Below, piece after piece: positions 34,288 to 46,126 of a stretch of 64,000 bases of DNA (the first letter of the stretch is position 1; each line of letters opens with the position of its first letter). Source of the stretch: Jackrogersella multiformis. Taxonomy: Eukaryota; Ascomycota; Sordariomycetes; Xylariales; Hypoxylaceae. The stretch spans positions 1,984,001-2,048,000 of the forward strand of contig CADCXD010000004.1 of the NCBI GenBank assembly GCA_902806575.1. The letters are read 5' to 3'. Made by a program: the position numbers and the translations under genes. The notes under the pieces are model-generated. The model was given only the letters and a program-made list of their open reading frames with translations, ran no database searches and was not told the DNA's origin.

Positions 34288-36470
34288 ATCAGACCGCCTA
34301 CCCTCTTCTCGCGCGCCAACTCGTTGGATACGGTCGTTCCAACTTGCCTACCACTCGGATCTCCATCGTCACACATTCTCCTCGGCGTTTGGCACTCGCA
34401 TCACCATTGTCATTTCTATGGTTTCCAGCTCTAGATCTTAGGGAAACACACGTTCCGGGCATAGATGGACAGTTGCAGACGGAACATCATGGCCGTAGCA
34501 AGTAGTAGGCTTAGTTCTACTCCGGACTGGCGTCAACCTAGGTAACGAACACGCGCATGAATAAAAATAATTGAGCACATAGCTAGTCGTCCGTGATTAT
34601 TTATTTATATTGCCTAATGAAATCCGTATCTTATAGTGTTATTGCTCCGTCCTGGGCGGATGCTGTGAACTTCACGAAGCACATTGGGTGCAAGACGCCT
34701 ATTGCTATGTAAATACTGTGTTACGTCGCAATGCTACTCGATCCTCTCGCGCCGATCGATTGAGCCTACCTCTTACACGTTAGCTCCAATCCACTTGCTG
34801 CATTCACATAAAGGAACTTTCCTCGCCAATACATCTTCGGACAATGTTTTTCCCAGTTTAACAGACTTGAAAGCCTGCTTCCTAATACCTAATACCTAAT
34901 ACCTACCCATCGTTACCTACCTACTAACTACCTAGCTAGCTAAGTGTAGGTAGATATGCCTTCCGTCGAAGGTATTATGACACAGGGTATCGCTTGAACT
35001 TATCAGAAAGCTTACCTATGGATACTGAATTACTATATCCACAGGTTGCATCGGGTGTTAGGCAAGATAGAAGTCGACTGTAGAAACCCTCTCCACGTCT
35101 CGTTTATTGTACGAGATACCATTGCTTTTATGAGGTGCGAATAGCGCGACCAACCCTTGAGAGGCTAGATGATTCGCACATACACATGAAGGCTTCGATA
35201 TGAGGAAGGGGGGGTTCTTTCTCCCTTTTTTCTTCTTTTTCCTACTGGAATCCAGTTCCTCCTTAACCTCCGTATATAATTGTCCAAGTTCCTTTGATCG
35301 ATCCCTCGACCTAGCCGGTTGGCTTTGTATCTTGGCAACAAGGCTTGTGACCCAGTCCGGGACTAGCTAATCGTCGTTGGAAATCGGTGTAGATTGAATA
35401 TCCCGGATGCTGGTATATTGTCTCGATACTGCGGATGAGCAACGCCGGGAATTCGATCTGACTTGTGACTATAACGGGACTCTGGTAGGTAGGAGCTGTC
35501 TGAATCCACTCCGTCCTCGATTTAATAAAGAAAATCCGCGTTATTTGATCACGTTCCTCCGTATCCGAATAGTTGCTCGCTTTGATCAAGTCTTCTAAGG
35601 TAATCTTAACACTCCGAACCGGTATATTCGAGCTACGTACCTAAATACGAGGCTTTCACGAGACTCGGAGGGTTTACTATCCTGAAGAACAAGAATTACA
35701 GTGCTTAAAGGTGGTCGTCTGAGACTGGTTTGAGCTTATTACCTAGGTAGGTTATCTCTAGGATGGCGGGATCGAGGCCTTTTATTTATTTATAGGCGAT
35801 AAGTCCTTGTCGATTGCTTTGCTATACTGCTGCTCGTTAGAGATAGGAGGTATTGTGTCCCGGGGGGAGTTCCATATATTAAATATCACTCTTCGAGACT
35901 GGTTTCGCCATCCACAGTGGAAAGAGACTTAGATAGATACCTAGGTAGTCTAAATGAATTAGGTATGATAAAATGTATTTATTTCTTAGGACTCCTTTCA
36001 CGATGATATGCAACGGCATCCAAGCCTCCAAGACCTCAATAGCAATATCATTCGTCACTAGGTAGCTGGGAGTCATTTGGGCAGGTTTATCAACAACTAA
36101 AGCAGGCATTCCAAGTTCATAGAAGATATATCACCCGGAACACATATTGATGTAGTATGTATTCGTTCATATACGGAGAATGGATGCGTATCATCCTTCT
36201 ATCTGTAGACGAGGACATATATCCTTCCATCCAAACATGATCATTGCCTAAACGCCTCGCTCATGCTTCGTATCCATTCCAATCCATTCAATGCTAATCC
36301 GTCCAAATTGCCTTACTCCAAACATAGGGGTATCAACTCGCGTGCGTACTCGCTTGCTTCCTCGGAACCTCTTGGTGTATATAGCCAAACCCCTCCGTAC
36401 TCCGTCAAGTCGTTTTATACATATCTCAACAATTTCTCTTGTTGCGTATCTCTCCCGAAGACAAGTGATA
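34288..36470. other. Intergenic region between convergent genes
   Basis: About 2.2 kb between the ends of CHZ1 and the carboxylesterase gene. A CCTAATACCTAATACCTAATACCTACC tandem lies near 34879-34908 and further GGTA tracts near 34930 and 35940. No frame carries recognisable motifs. Confidence 0.5.
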
Positions 36471-38950
36471 CTATAACCTCGTTGTCGTCGTAGTAGTTTC
36501 ATTCGTACCAATCGATGTGCTTCCGTTCCCCCACCCCTCGCTCAGTATGACTCTATCGAACCAAAAACGGCACTCCGTTTTCACCCGTTCGGTTACGTTG
36601 CTAGCCTGCACGGGAACACCTTTGTTCTGACGCCCTCGAACTCCCATGCGCTCGTCATTACCCTCACCGAACAGAGCGACGACCTTTGTGGCATTTGTAT
36701 TTTCAGTAGTCGCTATGGTATTCTCGAACGGGTCCATGAATTTCGGCCACCTGACCCCGGTCGTGTCATTACTGCTCGCTTTGGGGTTCGGGTCTCCAGT
36801 GGCAGCGAACCTGCTCCAGTATCCATTCATGGCATCTGACATCGCGACGACGCCAGGGTACTTGCCGACAACGTCCACATCGTGTGCCACTACGGGCGCT
36901 TCGTCGCCGTGGTCCGCGCCCCCGTGGGCGTTCGATCGGGCAGCGTAATGATAAGTATAGACAGGACCGGCATCCTTGGCGGTCGAAGCTAGATCCGCTG
37001 CCTGAAGCACTGGACAGATATACGCATAATGTGCGTATGCATCATCTAGCCTCCAGAATTGCGTCCCAAAGCCGGAAGGTGGCTGGTAGATGTACAACTT
37101 CTCCCCAAGAGTGCTGTTGGGATCTGGATACATAGTTCCTAACGTATTCCGGTCCGTCGCGTTAAGGGCCGGAATGATACCGGCCATTAGGTTGATCATC
37201 GCCGACCCGTTATTTGCATGCTGTGGTACAAATCCAGCGCCTTCGTTTGTGTTGTAGCCCGTCATAATCGGGATGCGTAGGACATTTCCTTTCTCCCAGG
37301 ATTTTGAGGGGATGTCTGGTATTATTCCTCCAGGCCCGTCGATGACAGGCTGGAATGGCCACCGCAAGCTCGAATACCAGTGCCTCCATACAGTGTTAGA
37401 TGCGTTGGTTACCTTGCTCAAGGGGAGAGCCCGGAGCTCTTCGATAATCTTGTCTTCGGCAGTGCCATTCAGTCCACACTCCCTGAGGAATTCCTGAAAT
37501 TGTTGCTCATGAAGTGGATGAGTAGGTACGAAGGTAGCTCGAGCTAACGACCCACCCGATTCGAGGATCGCCTTTTGAAAAGGCGGAGGTGCCGAAGTCA
37601 ACTTGTTTGCTGGCGAGTACGATATCAGGTGATGTCCAACCGAGTGTGCACCAGCACTTAAACCCATGATTGTAACATTGTTAGGATCTCCGCCAATGTC
37701 AGCTGCATTATCTTGCACCCATTGAAAAAGTGCCTGCTGATCCTTCAATCCAAGATTCAAAAGGCCTTCCTTCGCCGCTATTCCACTAGGTAGAAAGCCC
37801 AAGGCTCCAACCCGATAGTTGAAGCTCATCCCGATAAGAGGCGTTTCCGACCATGCGACGAAACTCTGCATATTCCTCTCGGCGCCATTTCCAGAGTTGA
37901 ACCCACCACCGTGGACGTAGATAAGTATAGGCAACTTGCCAAACCTGGACACGGCAGCAGCGGTAGTGTTCGAGTCATTGTTAAAATGCGGTCTATAGAT
38001 ATTGAGGTTTAGGCAATCTTCGCCCTGGTTCTTCCCACCTCCGCCTTGGGGGCAGATATTACCAAAGCTAGTGGCACGTTGAACATCATTTTTGCTTGCA
38101 GTGCCATTCAATGGCTGGGGAGGTCTGAAACGGTTCTTGCCCTCGGTGGATTGTGCGTATGGTATTCCACGAAAGGCTTGGACGCTGCGGGGATATTTTG
38201 AGCTTTGCGACACGATCTCGCCAAGGTAACTCCCCTGAGATAGTTCTAAAGGTACGGGTTTCTGTCGCACTAGATTAGCATTGGCGAAAACAGCAGTGCT
38301 GATAATCGGAATTGAACGAAATAAAATAAACGAAATACATAAATAATAAACAATGGAGTTAATTGGAGATTGGAGATGCCAAGCGCGGGGAGGGACTGGG
38401 GGATGGACGTGGGAAGCCAAGAACAAGATTGGCACATAGATCATTCCGTTCATTCGGTACAGGTAGGAATACTATTTGACAATTACACACGTATGCCAAG
38501 CCGAAGAACTCTCCTCTACATATATAATAGAGCCTCCGTGGATATTGTCATTCACTCTTTTCTTACCTTAAAAGCTTCGTGTAGTCGACCACTGGTACCC
38601 ATCCAAATGAAAACCGCGAGAAGTACGGCGATAACGACGATGGAAAATCCGAGCAGAGCCTGACGCGTCCTGCTGGTGCGTATCCTGACAGCTTGCGTTC
38701 GCAACCATAATAGTGTTCGTAACCGCAATGGTATTTTGGATGGCCTCTTCTGTTCCTCTTCTGTAATCACCGTTAACGGCTTCGAGCTGTTGGCACTATT
38801 GGTGCTCTCCGTGTCTCCGACTGAATTTCGGTCCATGGCGTCCATGGCGTCCTGGCCATGGAGAATTGTGTAATTTTTTACCAGGTGAGAAGAAGAAGAC
38901 TCGTTGGGTTCTATGGTAATAATAAAGACATTTTCCTTGGAGTTAGTCAT
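36471..38950 (-). CDS. Type B carboxylesterase/lipase, probably membrane-anchored
   Basis: Alpha/beta-hydrolase that cleaves carboxylic esters. Preferred model: exon 1 38567-38950 and exon 2 36471-38261, joined across a 305-nt intron (donor GTAAGA, branch-like GCTAAT, acceptor CGACAG), 724 residues. Exon 1 gives a cytosolic Ser/basic N-terminus of ~100 residues and one transmembrane helix (ALLGFSIVVIAVLLAVFIW), so a type II membrane protein with the hydrolase outside. Exon 2 carries the oxyanion motif YVHGGGFNSGNG, the conserved EDCLNLNIYRP, the nucleophile elbow GLSAGAHS, the acidic residue in NTNEGAGF and the catalytic His in GGADHGDEAPVV. Several NxT/NxS sites support secretion-pathway routing. 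Alternative: a start at 38453 inside the intron, giving 660 residues with a hydrophobic segment (YYLCISFILF). Substrate unknown. Confidence 0.85.
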
Positions 38951-40684
38951 TTGCCAGCAATGAGAATAACGAATAACCGAGAAGTCCGGGTTCCTGAAAG
39001 TCCCTTTTTTCCAGTACCAAGGTAGGATGGCGCAAGCAGTAATGGCGCGTTAGGACGGGCTAGACGGGGCGAAGCACTAACGTGCAGGAGATTTTTCGTT
39101 GTCTGGTTGTTCAGGGGGGCCGAGAAGCTTAGAAAGATAATGGATAATAATAGTGAAATCCTGTAGCCCTACGAGTTCTTGGCTACATAGGTACCTAGCC
39201 TGGGCAGGTACACGATTAATAATGTGTGAATGAGATAGAAAAGACAAGTTGAAGGATTAACCTATGAATCATGAATATTTAATAGAAATATATTCATAGT
39301 GAAAAGACATTCGTAGTTAAGCATTCTATGAATAACCAGGGCACACAGGCCAATTCACATATATGTATGTTTTGTGAGGCCTTTGAATCTACTTCGCACT
39401 CTCGGGTCGTATTTAGCGCTTAAGGGTCTTACTTGTTTTTCCATTGTGAGTCTGGACCTGCCTGGACTCTGCTAGGGGGGGAAACAAAGCTGCTGCACTT
39501 TCTTCTCTTTCGTCGTTAGCGTGAAAGTACAAATCGTACCATTTTAGATACCCTTCAAACTCTTCGTATCAGTGCATTGCGGATACTTGTTTTTTGTACA
39601 CTGAAAGTATAACAAAGGTATGGTGTCGACCTCTAAGAAATCAATAGTTCTTTCTCTTCTTCTTCACATCTTCTCATAATTGGTTACCTACCTAGCCTAG
39701 GTAGGTATTTGACATATTATGGCATCATCTTTTCGGGAATTTCACAAAATAAAAGGCTATGGTGTTAATTCATTTTATGCCAGCTACCTACCTACAGTAC
39801 CTAGGTATTTACTCGATAGTATCTACCTAGTAGGAGGTATCCAACGTACGTTCATTTAGAAATTAGAACTGCAGTCTCGTCACACAATAATATGCTGTGC
39901 CTCGAATCCTTCATGTTCTTTATTGGTGTACCGCGTACCTTTACATATATTGGCTTACATCTTACATACCCAGGCACGTAGTAATATGAAGTCCTAGATT
40001 AATCGCCCTGGTGCGTATCACCGGACCGAAGCGCTGGAGACGATTTCGAGTGGTGAGACAACTGTACTACATACTACCACATCTCGGTTTGAGTTACCGA
40101 TATTCAAAACCGACACTGTCAACTCTTGACGACTCGCGACTATATCATCGTTGATCATACTCCATACCTACGTATCTGATGCAATACCTTAGTTTCCAAC
40201 TCGCGGTTTCTTTCCCGAATTCTGCGGCCCAAACAACCGAAATGTGCTTTGGCCCCCACTTCCTAACGAAACTGGACCCTGACAGAAGATATGTTTGGTA
40301 ATCCTGGCCGGTTCTAGTGTACGTAGTGTATGTAGGTACCTGTTTTAGTATATGTACCAAGGTACTACTATGTAGTATAGTAGATCAAGCTTACCACGAG
40401 GGGCAGGGAGGGCTGTGGTTGGTTGCCAAGCGAAATCAAGCTTCTGAATCTGACGAACGGGAAACTCTCCACCACGCCCAACGCTTAACCTACTACGCTA
40501 GTGTAGTCTGACCCTGGCCCGATGCTACGTCGTACGGGCATTTTACTCCAATGGTTGATCGAGCTCCGGACAGCTGAATAATCTGCTCTCATATATTACA
40601 TATTACATAGGTACCTAGGTACATAGGAGCACTATTACCTGGACTACCTAAATACCTAATATACTATTAATATTACATCGTTTA
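38951..40684. other. Intergenic region
   Basis: Promoter of the carboxylesterase gene and 3' flank of the amidohydrolase gene. GGTA/TACC tracts near 39187-39215, 39685-39710, 39785-39840, 40330-40345 and 40605-40625. No gene supported. Confidence 0.5.
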
Positions 40685-42057
40685 TTACATGACAGAACAG
40701 CTTCCTAAACCAGCTTGCCGGTCCGCTGTAGAGATCGAGGCCTCCTCGCCGTTGCTCCATACCTTCGATATCCTCGCTGTCGCTCTGATATCCTCATCCG
40801 GATTGCCTTCTACGAGAACTAAATCAGCTCTCAAGCCTGGCGAGATTCGGCCTCGGTCTTGTAGATTGAAGTGCTGCGCGGCTAGGGATGTAGCTGCCCT
40901 CAAGGCCTCGAGAGGCTTCAATCCTGCGCGTACCAGCAACTCCAATTCGTGATGCAGCGATTTTCCAGGTACAATTGTAAAGACGCCGCTGTTATTCGCA
41001 TCCGTGCCCGCGAGGATGGGTACTCTTGCCTTGTGCATCACCGCCACACTGTCTAGGCTAACTTGGAAGTTCCTATGTCCGAGTGATGGTACGATCCAAC
41101 TAGCTACCCACAGAACCCAGCTATGTGCCATTCTTTGCATCATCGTTAAGGTCGGTACCGTGACCGTCTTCTGATTAACCATTTTGCCAACAACATTGTC
41201 GTCGAGGGTTTTGTCCATGGGTACGTGTGTTAGGACGTCGAAACCAGCTTGCACGCCCCGTTCGAACGCCACGTACTGCGCCGTATGAGCGACCGTCAGC
41301 TTCCCGTGCTTCTTTGCCTCAACCTGAATCCTATCCAGGACAGCTTGCTCATGGCCTGGAAAATCCGCGATGATCTTAATGTAATCGACTCCTTCGTCGA
41401 CTCGGTCTTCCACAAATTTTGCGGCTTCGTCAATGTCATGGACCGCGTGATCCGGGGTGACGCTGTTAAGTCTAAATAGCTTGCCATGTCTGGAATTTTC
41501 CTAACTTGAAAATCAGTAAACATTGTATTATCTAACAGCATTCAAAAGCTGTAAGCAGTCAAATTAGGAGCTGGAAACGTGTTTTTTTAATAGTATAGAG
41601 CCATCCACGTCTCACTTATAAGTCTATTCCTGACATCATCTCATTACTAACCTCATAAGCAGGGAGACTAGAGCTCAACCAGGTTGTTGGACCCTTTGCA
41701 GTGCGCAACTTCAGGTATTTCTGCAGCGGTATGCACCTACCCGACGATAACCATTAGCTATGCGAGATGTTGTTACCGGCTTGACTCTCTTACGCACGCC
41801 ATATCACAGACCGTCGTAACCCCGTACGACGCGCACGCAGCTAACTGGGCCTCGTCGCGGATGTGCACATGGCAGTCGATGAGGCCGGGTAGTAGCGTGC
41901 AGCCAGTCCCGTCGACGACGACGACCGCCGACGGGTCCGGGTCGTCGGCCAGGGCGTCGTCGCCGATGCGCGACCCCTCGATGACTACCGTCTTGGGACC
42001 GTGGACGGTCTCGCCGTCGAAAACACGGACGTGCTTGATGATGGTCAACCCGCCCAT
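40685..42057 (-). CDS. Metal-dependent amidohydrolase
   Basis: Amidohydrolase-superfamily enzyme (imidazolonepropionase/prolidase-like branch), a metal-dependent hydrolase of C-N bonds; the substrate cannot be read from sequence. Exons 41794-42057, 41652-41720 and 40685-41500 (introns 73 and 151 nt, both phase 0) join to 382 residues. The N-terminal beta-sandwich contains FDGETVHGPKTVVIEGSRI; the first metal motif is LLPGLIDCHVHI. The 69-nt middle exon encodes KYLKLRTAKGPTTWLSS, matching the position of the LR..G...S.G.P segment of relatives. Later motifs are VDYIKIIADFPG (likely bridging Lys), GKLTVAHTAQ, DVLTHVP and the metal Asp in ILAGTDANN. The C-terminus has RGRISPGLRADLVLVEGNP, typical of the family. 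No signal peptide, so probably cytosolic. Confidence 0.88.
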
Positions 42058-42971
42058 TCTTAAGCGTTTAGGTATGTAATTAATATATAATACGATATAA
42101 AAATGTGAACGGTGTCCGTGAACTATTGTGAAGTATCTACCTAGGTAGCTAATTTGACATATGCTGAGGCTGAATCTAACTGGAGCTAGACGACGTAATT
42201 CCAAAATGACGTAGCCGAGAACTGCCAACGGCTAACGGACAATCGGCCGAGCGCACTATCTTAACCCGACCTAAGTGACTGGAAAGTTGAACCGCGCGTT
42301 GATGGATGAATTACAAGCTACATCACCACCGGGCTCTGTAGATGCCGATAACACCGGTCGACCTCGGTGCTGATCGGGAGGATTGACGGTGTAACTACAT
42401 ACATAGGTGCCTCCACTGCTTGTTCTCACCTAGAGTATATCTATATTCCATCGACTGGCATAAGGCTATAATAGCTATAATTTACTAAAAATAACTTCAA
42501 GTACATACAACTAAGTAAGTAGCTCACCCCTTTTGAATGTTTCAAACCAACACCATCCTAGAGCATCTCCGCCGACTCTCAACCTGCCGACGCCATCTCA
42601 GTGGCGAAGCACCTAGGCATGGATACCGGATATGTATTATGCGATTGGCAAGTTGGCTAAACGGTATCAATTAAAAAGTTGAAGTTGTCTTCAATTAATG
42701 CACTAAAACCAGCAATACAACTGAGGGAAGGCCAACGTGGACTCGGCAATGACTGTACCTATACCCTAATGATTCCTTAAAAAAACCACAACATAACACA
42801 ATAACCAGGCCGTGGCATGGCATGGCGTACCAACCAGTAAACGCCGGGCTTGGTGTTTTTAAAACTCCCCGACGCGGTATGCAGATACACAGAATATAGC
42901 ACTCCAGTGCTGCCACTAATGCCCCTCGCGAAACTCCGGCAATAAAACATATCTACTTGTGATTTTTCAGG
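42058..42971. other. Intergenic region
   Basis: Promoter of the amidohydrolase gene and 3' flank of the TPX2-like gene, both on the minus strand. One GGTA tract near 42138-42150. No gene supported. Confidence 0.5.
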
Positions 42972-45182
42972 TCATGTCATGACGTCTTGTATTGAAGCGA
43001 TGGTCATTCTTTTCTTCGCCTGCTTGGCTGCCCACTCGCGACTCTGCTGTCGAGATCGTTCTGCTGCCTCTTCTCGTGCGAGCTTGGCTAACGCTTCTCG
43101 CTCTCGTTTCTCGCGCTCTCGCTCTCCGGTTAGCGAGTTGTCCCGCTTGTATATCTCCTGGCCGCGAATTCTCTGCTGTTGCACCTCTTCCGTCGACACC
43201 GAACTGCGCTGCCCGCTAGTACTTCTTCCCGTAGAGTTTGAAGTACCGCGAGCTGGCTGTACTCCGATTGGATCGGGATGGAGTCCTCGACCTCGTGTTT
43301 GGGTTTGGTTGTTCGTTTTCGAAAGAGGAGAGCGTGAGGCGGGATTCATGATTGCAGGTGTAGCTTTGCTCAAGCCGGATGAACCTTGATTTTCTGAATT
43401 CTCGACCAGGTGTGCTTTACTCTGTCGAGCTCGGCTCGCAACCGTCTCGCGAGGGAAAGTACTAGGCGCAGTGCCTGAGCGGATCGGCTTGGCCTTGAAC
43501 TCTCGCCTCTTCCGTTCTTCTTCCTCTTGTGCTTTCAGCTGTGCCTCACGCTCCTCGCGCTTGCGACGAGAGATGGCTTCCCCTGGCAACTCAAAATTGG
43601 GTCTTGTTGGGGCCCTAGCTGACTTCGCACGTCGAAGACTTGACACAGTTGGCTTTGTCAGATGTTCTACAGAAGCTTGTGTCGAGACTCGGGCCTCGCG
43701 TTTCTCTTTCAACTTCCGAGCGACTTCATCCCCGGGCAGTTCAAAGGTCGGGATGGTGGGTCTCTTGGCTGACTTGGGAGGCTGCTTTGGCGGAAGGAGA
43801 CTTGCTATAGCTTTAGCTGTCGACCTTCTCAGCGGAGCCTGAGCCACAACCTTGTCCTCAATCTTCAGTTTTGGAGCATCGAGGAAAATCATAGAAACCG
43901 CTTTGCGGACAGAACGTCGAGGTTCGCTGTTCGGCTTGGTTCTAACAGAAGCAGAACCAGTCCTCGAAAGAGTAGTTCGTTTGGGCTGCGGTGTTACGGA
44001 TCTTCTGACTTCACTAGTCTTCACAGATAATGATTGCATCGGAGATTTGTTTTCCGAATCCGTGCCGTCCGGGGAGACAATTCGTCTAAAATGTGCAGCC
44101 ACATCGAATGCCTCCAGCTGTTCTTCAAGTTTATCAAGCGCTTCCACAGAATCTTCGATTCTAGCAACGTGTTGTGCGGGTGATCTCGGGGTGATTACCC
44201 CTATACGCTTTTCCTTGTTCGCGGCTGGACTACTGGATGCTGATTTAGGTTCCCGGGTTCCATCTGGCGACGGTATCTCCAACTCTTTCACTGTTGCGAG
44301 GTGATTATTGTGATTTGATTCCGCAAGAGCCATGTTTCCTCCACCCGTAGTCTCGTCGTCTGCCAATTTTTCGTCGCCTGGAGCTAATGGCGTTATAAGG
44401 ATCGTGAATTTGATAGGCGCAGGAGTCTCGTTCGGATTGTCGCGCTTAATGTTATCCTGAACCGGTAAGAGGTTGAAACCAAAATGCACCTCCTTAAACT
44501 CGGGAGTGGCGTTGGACTCTGAAGTGCTTTGTTCTATGGGGAACTTTGTAGAGAGTATCCCTTCAAACCAACCGTCGCGGTGTTTTGCGAACTGCTCTTT
44601 GGCTGAGGGTATGCCTTTGCGCGCAATTTCGAACAATGGATGGTTAGAAAACTTTTCGGCTATTACAAGGGTATGATTAGTATAATTCAACCAAACACGG
44701 GTCCTTTTCAAGATATTGTGATTAATAATAAAAATAAAAATAAAAAACACACCTGAAGCTGGAACCTCAAAGTGGTGTATTTTATTTGAGGCACCTGTGG
44801 ATGTACGTATAGATGCGCGTTGTGGTTCGTCTTCTGGGACCGTCGAGAGAACTTCGAAGGTGTTGGCTGTAATTGCTGGTCTGGTTAAGCGACGTCGACT
44901 TTGATTGTTTGAGTTTTCGTTCCAATTGAATGGGTTATTGCAAATCTCGGAGTCTATGTGAAGCTTCTTCAGGTCAGTGGTGAGAGACTCAATTGTTGAA
45001 TTAGAACCGGCGCTCGGAGAACGATTCTGGAAGTCAGAAACAGAGAGTTCACGAAGGACAGAGTCGTTTAATTCGAGGCTGTCGTAAGAAAAGTGATTGT
45101 CTTCGTTGGAACTCGTATCACTGGGGATCTCGAGCGCCACCCGAGAGGGAACGATAGTCATCTTTTGACCAATAATCGGCAT
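42972..45182 (-). CDS. TPX2-like spindle-associated protein (putative)
   Basis: Exons 44753-45182 and 42972-44659 join to 705 residues. The 93-nt intron (GTGTGT..AATAG) is a multiple of three and has no stop, so unspliced reading gives a false hydrophobic segment. The N-terminus is Ser/Asn-rich and disordered. A compact segment follows the intron (AEKFSNHPLFEIARKG, AKEQFAKHRDGWFEGI). The C-terminal half is very basic with charged helices and holds two related units, FELPGDEVARKLKEKREAR and FELPGEAISRRKREEREAQL, the second ending KRREFKAKPI, plus RETVASRARQSK further on. The FELPG..I..RK followed by FKAxP pattern resembles the microtubule-binding repeats of TPX2, which organises spindle microtubules and activates Aurora A in animals and plants. 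Assignment to TPX2 is from motif memory only. DAD2 and shugoshin are its neighbours, which fits a mitotic role. Confidence 0.72.
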   Translation of the reverse strand: MPIIGQKMTIVPSRVALEIPSDTSSNEDNHFSYDSLELNDSVLRELSVSDFQNRSPSAGSNSTIESLTTDLKKLHIDSEICNNPFNWNENSNNQSRRRLTRPAITANTFEVLSTVPEDEPQRASIRTSTGASNKIHHFEVPASGVFFIFIFIINHNILKRTRVWLNYTNHTLVIAEKFSNHPLFEIARKGIPSAKEQFAKHRDGWFEGILSTKFPIEQSTSESNATPEFKEVHFGFNLLPVQDNIKRDNPNETPAPIKFTILITPLAPGDEKLADDETTGGGNMALAESNHNNHLATVKELEIPSPDGTREPKSASSSPAANKEKRIGVITPRSPAQHVARIEDSVEALDKLEEQLEAFDVAAHFRRIVSPDGTDSENKSPMQSLSVKTSEVRRSVTPQPKRTTLSRTGSASVRTKPNSEPRRSVRKAVSMIFLDAPKLKIEDKVVAQAPLRRSTAKAIASLLPPKQPPKSAKRPTIPTFELPGDEVARKLKEKREARVSTQASVEHLTKPTVSSLRRAKSARAPTRPNFELPGEAISRRKREEREAQLKAQEEEERKRREFKAKPIRSGTAPSTFPRETVASRARQSKAHLVENSENQGSSGLSKATPAIMNPASRSPLSKTNNQTQTRGRGLHPDPIGVQPARGTSNSTGRSTSGQRSSVSTEEVQQQRIRGQEIYKRDNSLTGEREREKREREALAKLAREEAAERSRQQSREWAAKQAKKRMTIASIQDVMT

Positions 45183-46126
45183 GGACCGAAAATGAGACAG
45201 CTAGGGGTGCACGGCTCAGGGGTCCAATGCAAGCAAGGGTTTGATGAGAGTTATTAGTGTACTTAAGAGCCCCGGTCCAGTGAAGCCGAGCACGGGGATT
45301 TCGACGATCGCGAATAGCATCAATCAAATTTGTACTAGGTATTGGTGTAGTGGGGGAGTTTGCATCCCCTCTGCCCCTGCAAGATACACTAGAAAAGAGT
45401 CTGTATTATTGACTTCTATCCAACTGAATTATTAGGATAGCTAGAATTTTTATGCTATCTGGTGAATGTTTGATGTTGTAGAAGAGATGGATTTTTTCAT
45501 TGGAGGGAATTCATGGTTAACATTACTACTACCTAGGTGCTACTTGGACGCTACTATCCACGTAGGTAGGTATAAGACATGTCGGTACTTTCCCTCTAGT
45601 TGGAAATCCATTCAAAATTAAAAATTCGTTGGAAACTTCGTTGCGTAGACAGTAGAGTCTAGACTACCTCTACTAAGTTAGGTAATACGTGTATGAATTG
45701 CTTTTAAGTCAAGCTAGTGCTATTGACTTTCTCGGGTGTAGCTACCCTACGTCAGATCTCTTCATAGCAACGGCTTAGTAAGATACGCGATCTGACGCGA
45801 ATCTAGATGTGAGCCTTCCCCACTTCATCCCATGAAACCCCCCTAGCACCTGCAGTAACCGCGATAGCCGTCAACGGGTATAAGACTATAAGTTCACTAT
45901 GACAACTGATAGCCTTATGAACATAGACTACCTAGGTACCTAAGCAGTGACCAATAGTTGACTTGATCGGTGAAAGCTGGGTGGTCGCGCCTGGTACCTA
46001 GGCAATTGATAGTAATCATTAAGCAGTGGGTTGCAGCTTAGAGCCTCTCAAGAGTCACCTAGAGCTGTATCTCTTTAATCTAGTACTTATGCGGTAACCA
46101 GGTCATAATCTCCTAACTACATGCTC
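45183..46126. other. Intergenic region
   Basis: Promoter of the TPX2-like gene and 3' flank of DAD2. GGTA/TACC tracts near 45530-45575 and 45930-45945. No gene supported. Confidence 0.5.

Noticed and set aside
44665..44752. Apparent transmembrane helix in the TPX2-like protein
   Set aside because: The hydrophobic codons are an AT-rich GT..AG intron that happens to be in frame.
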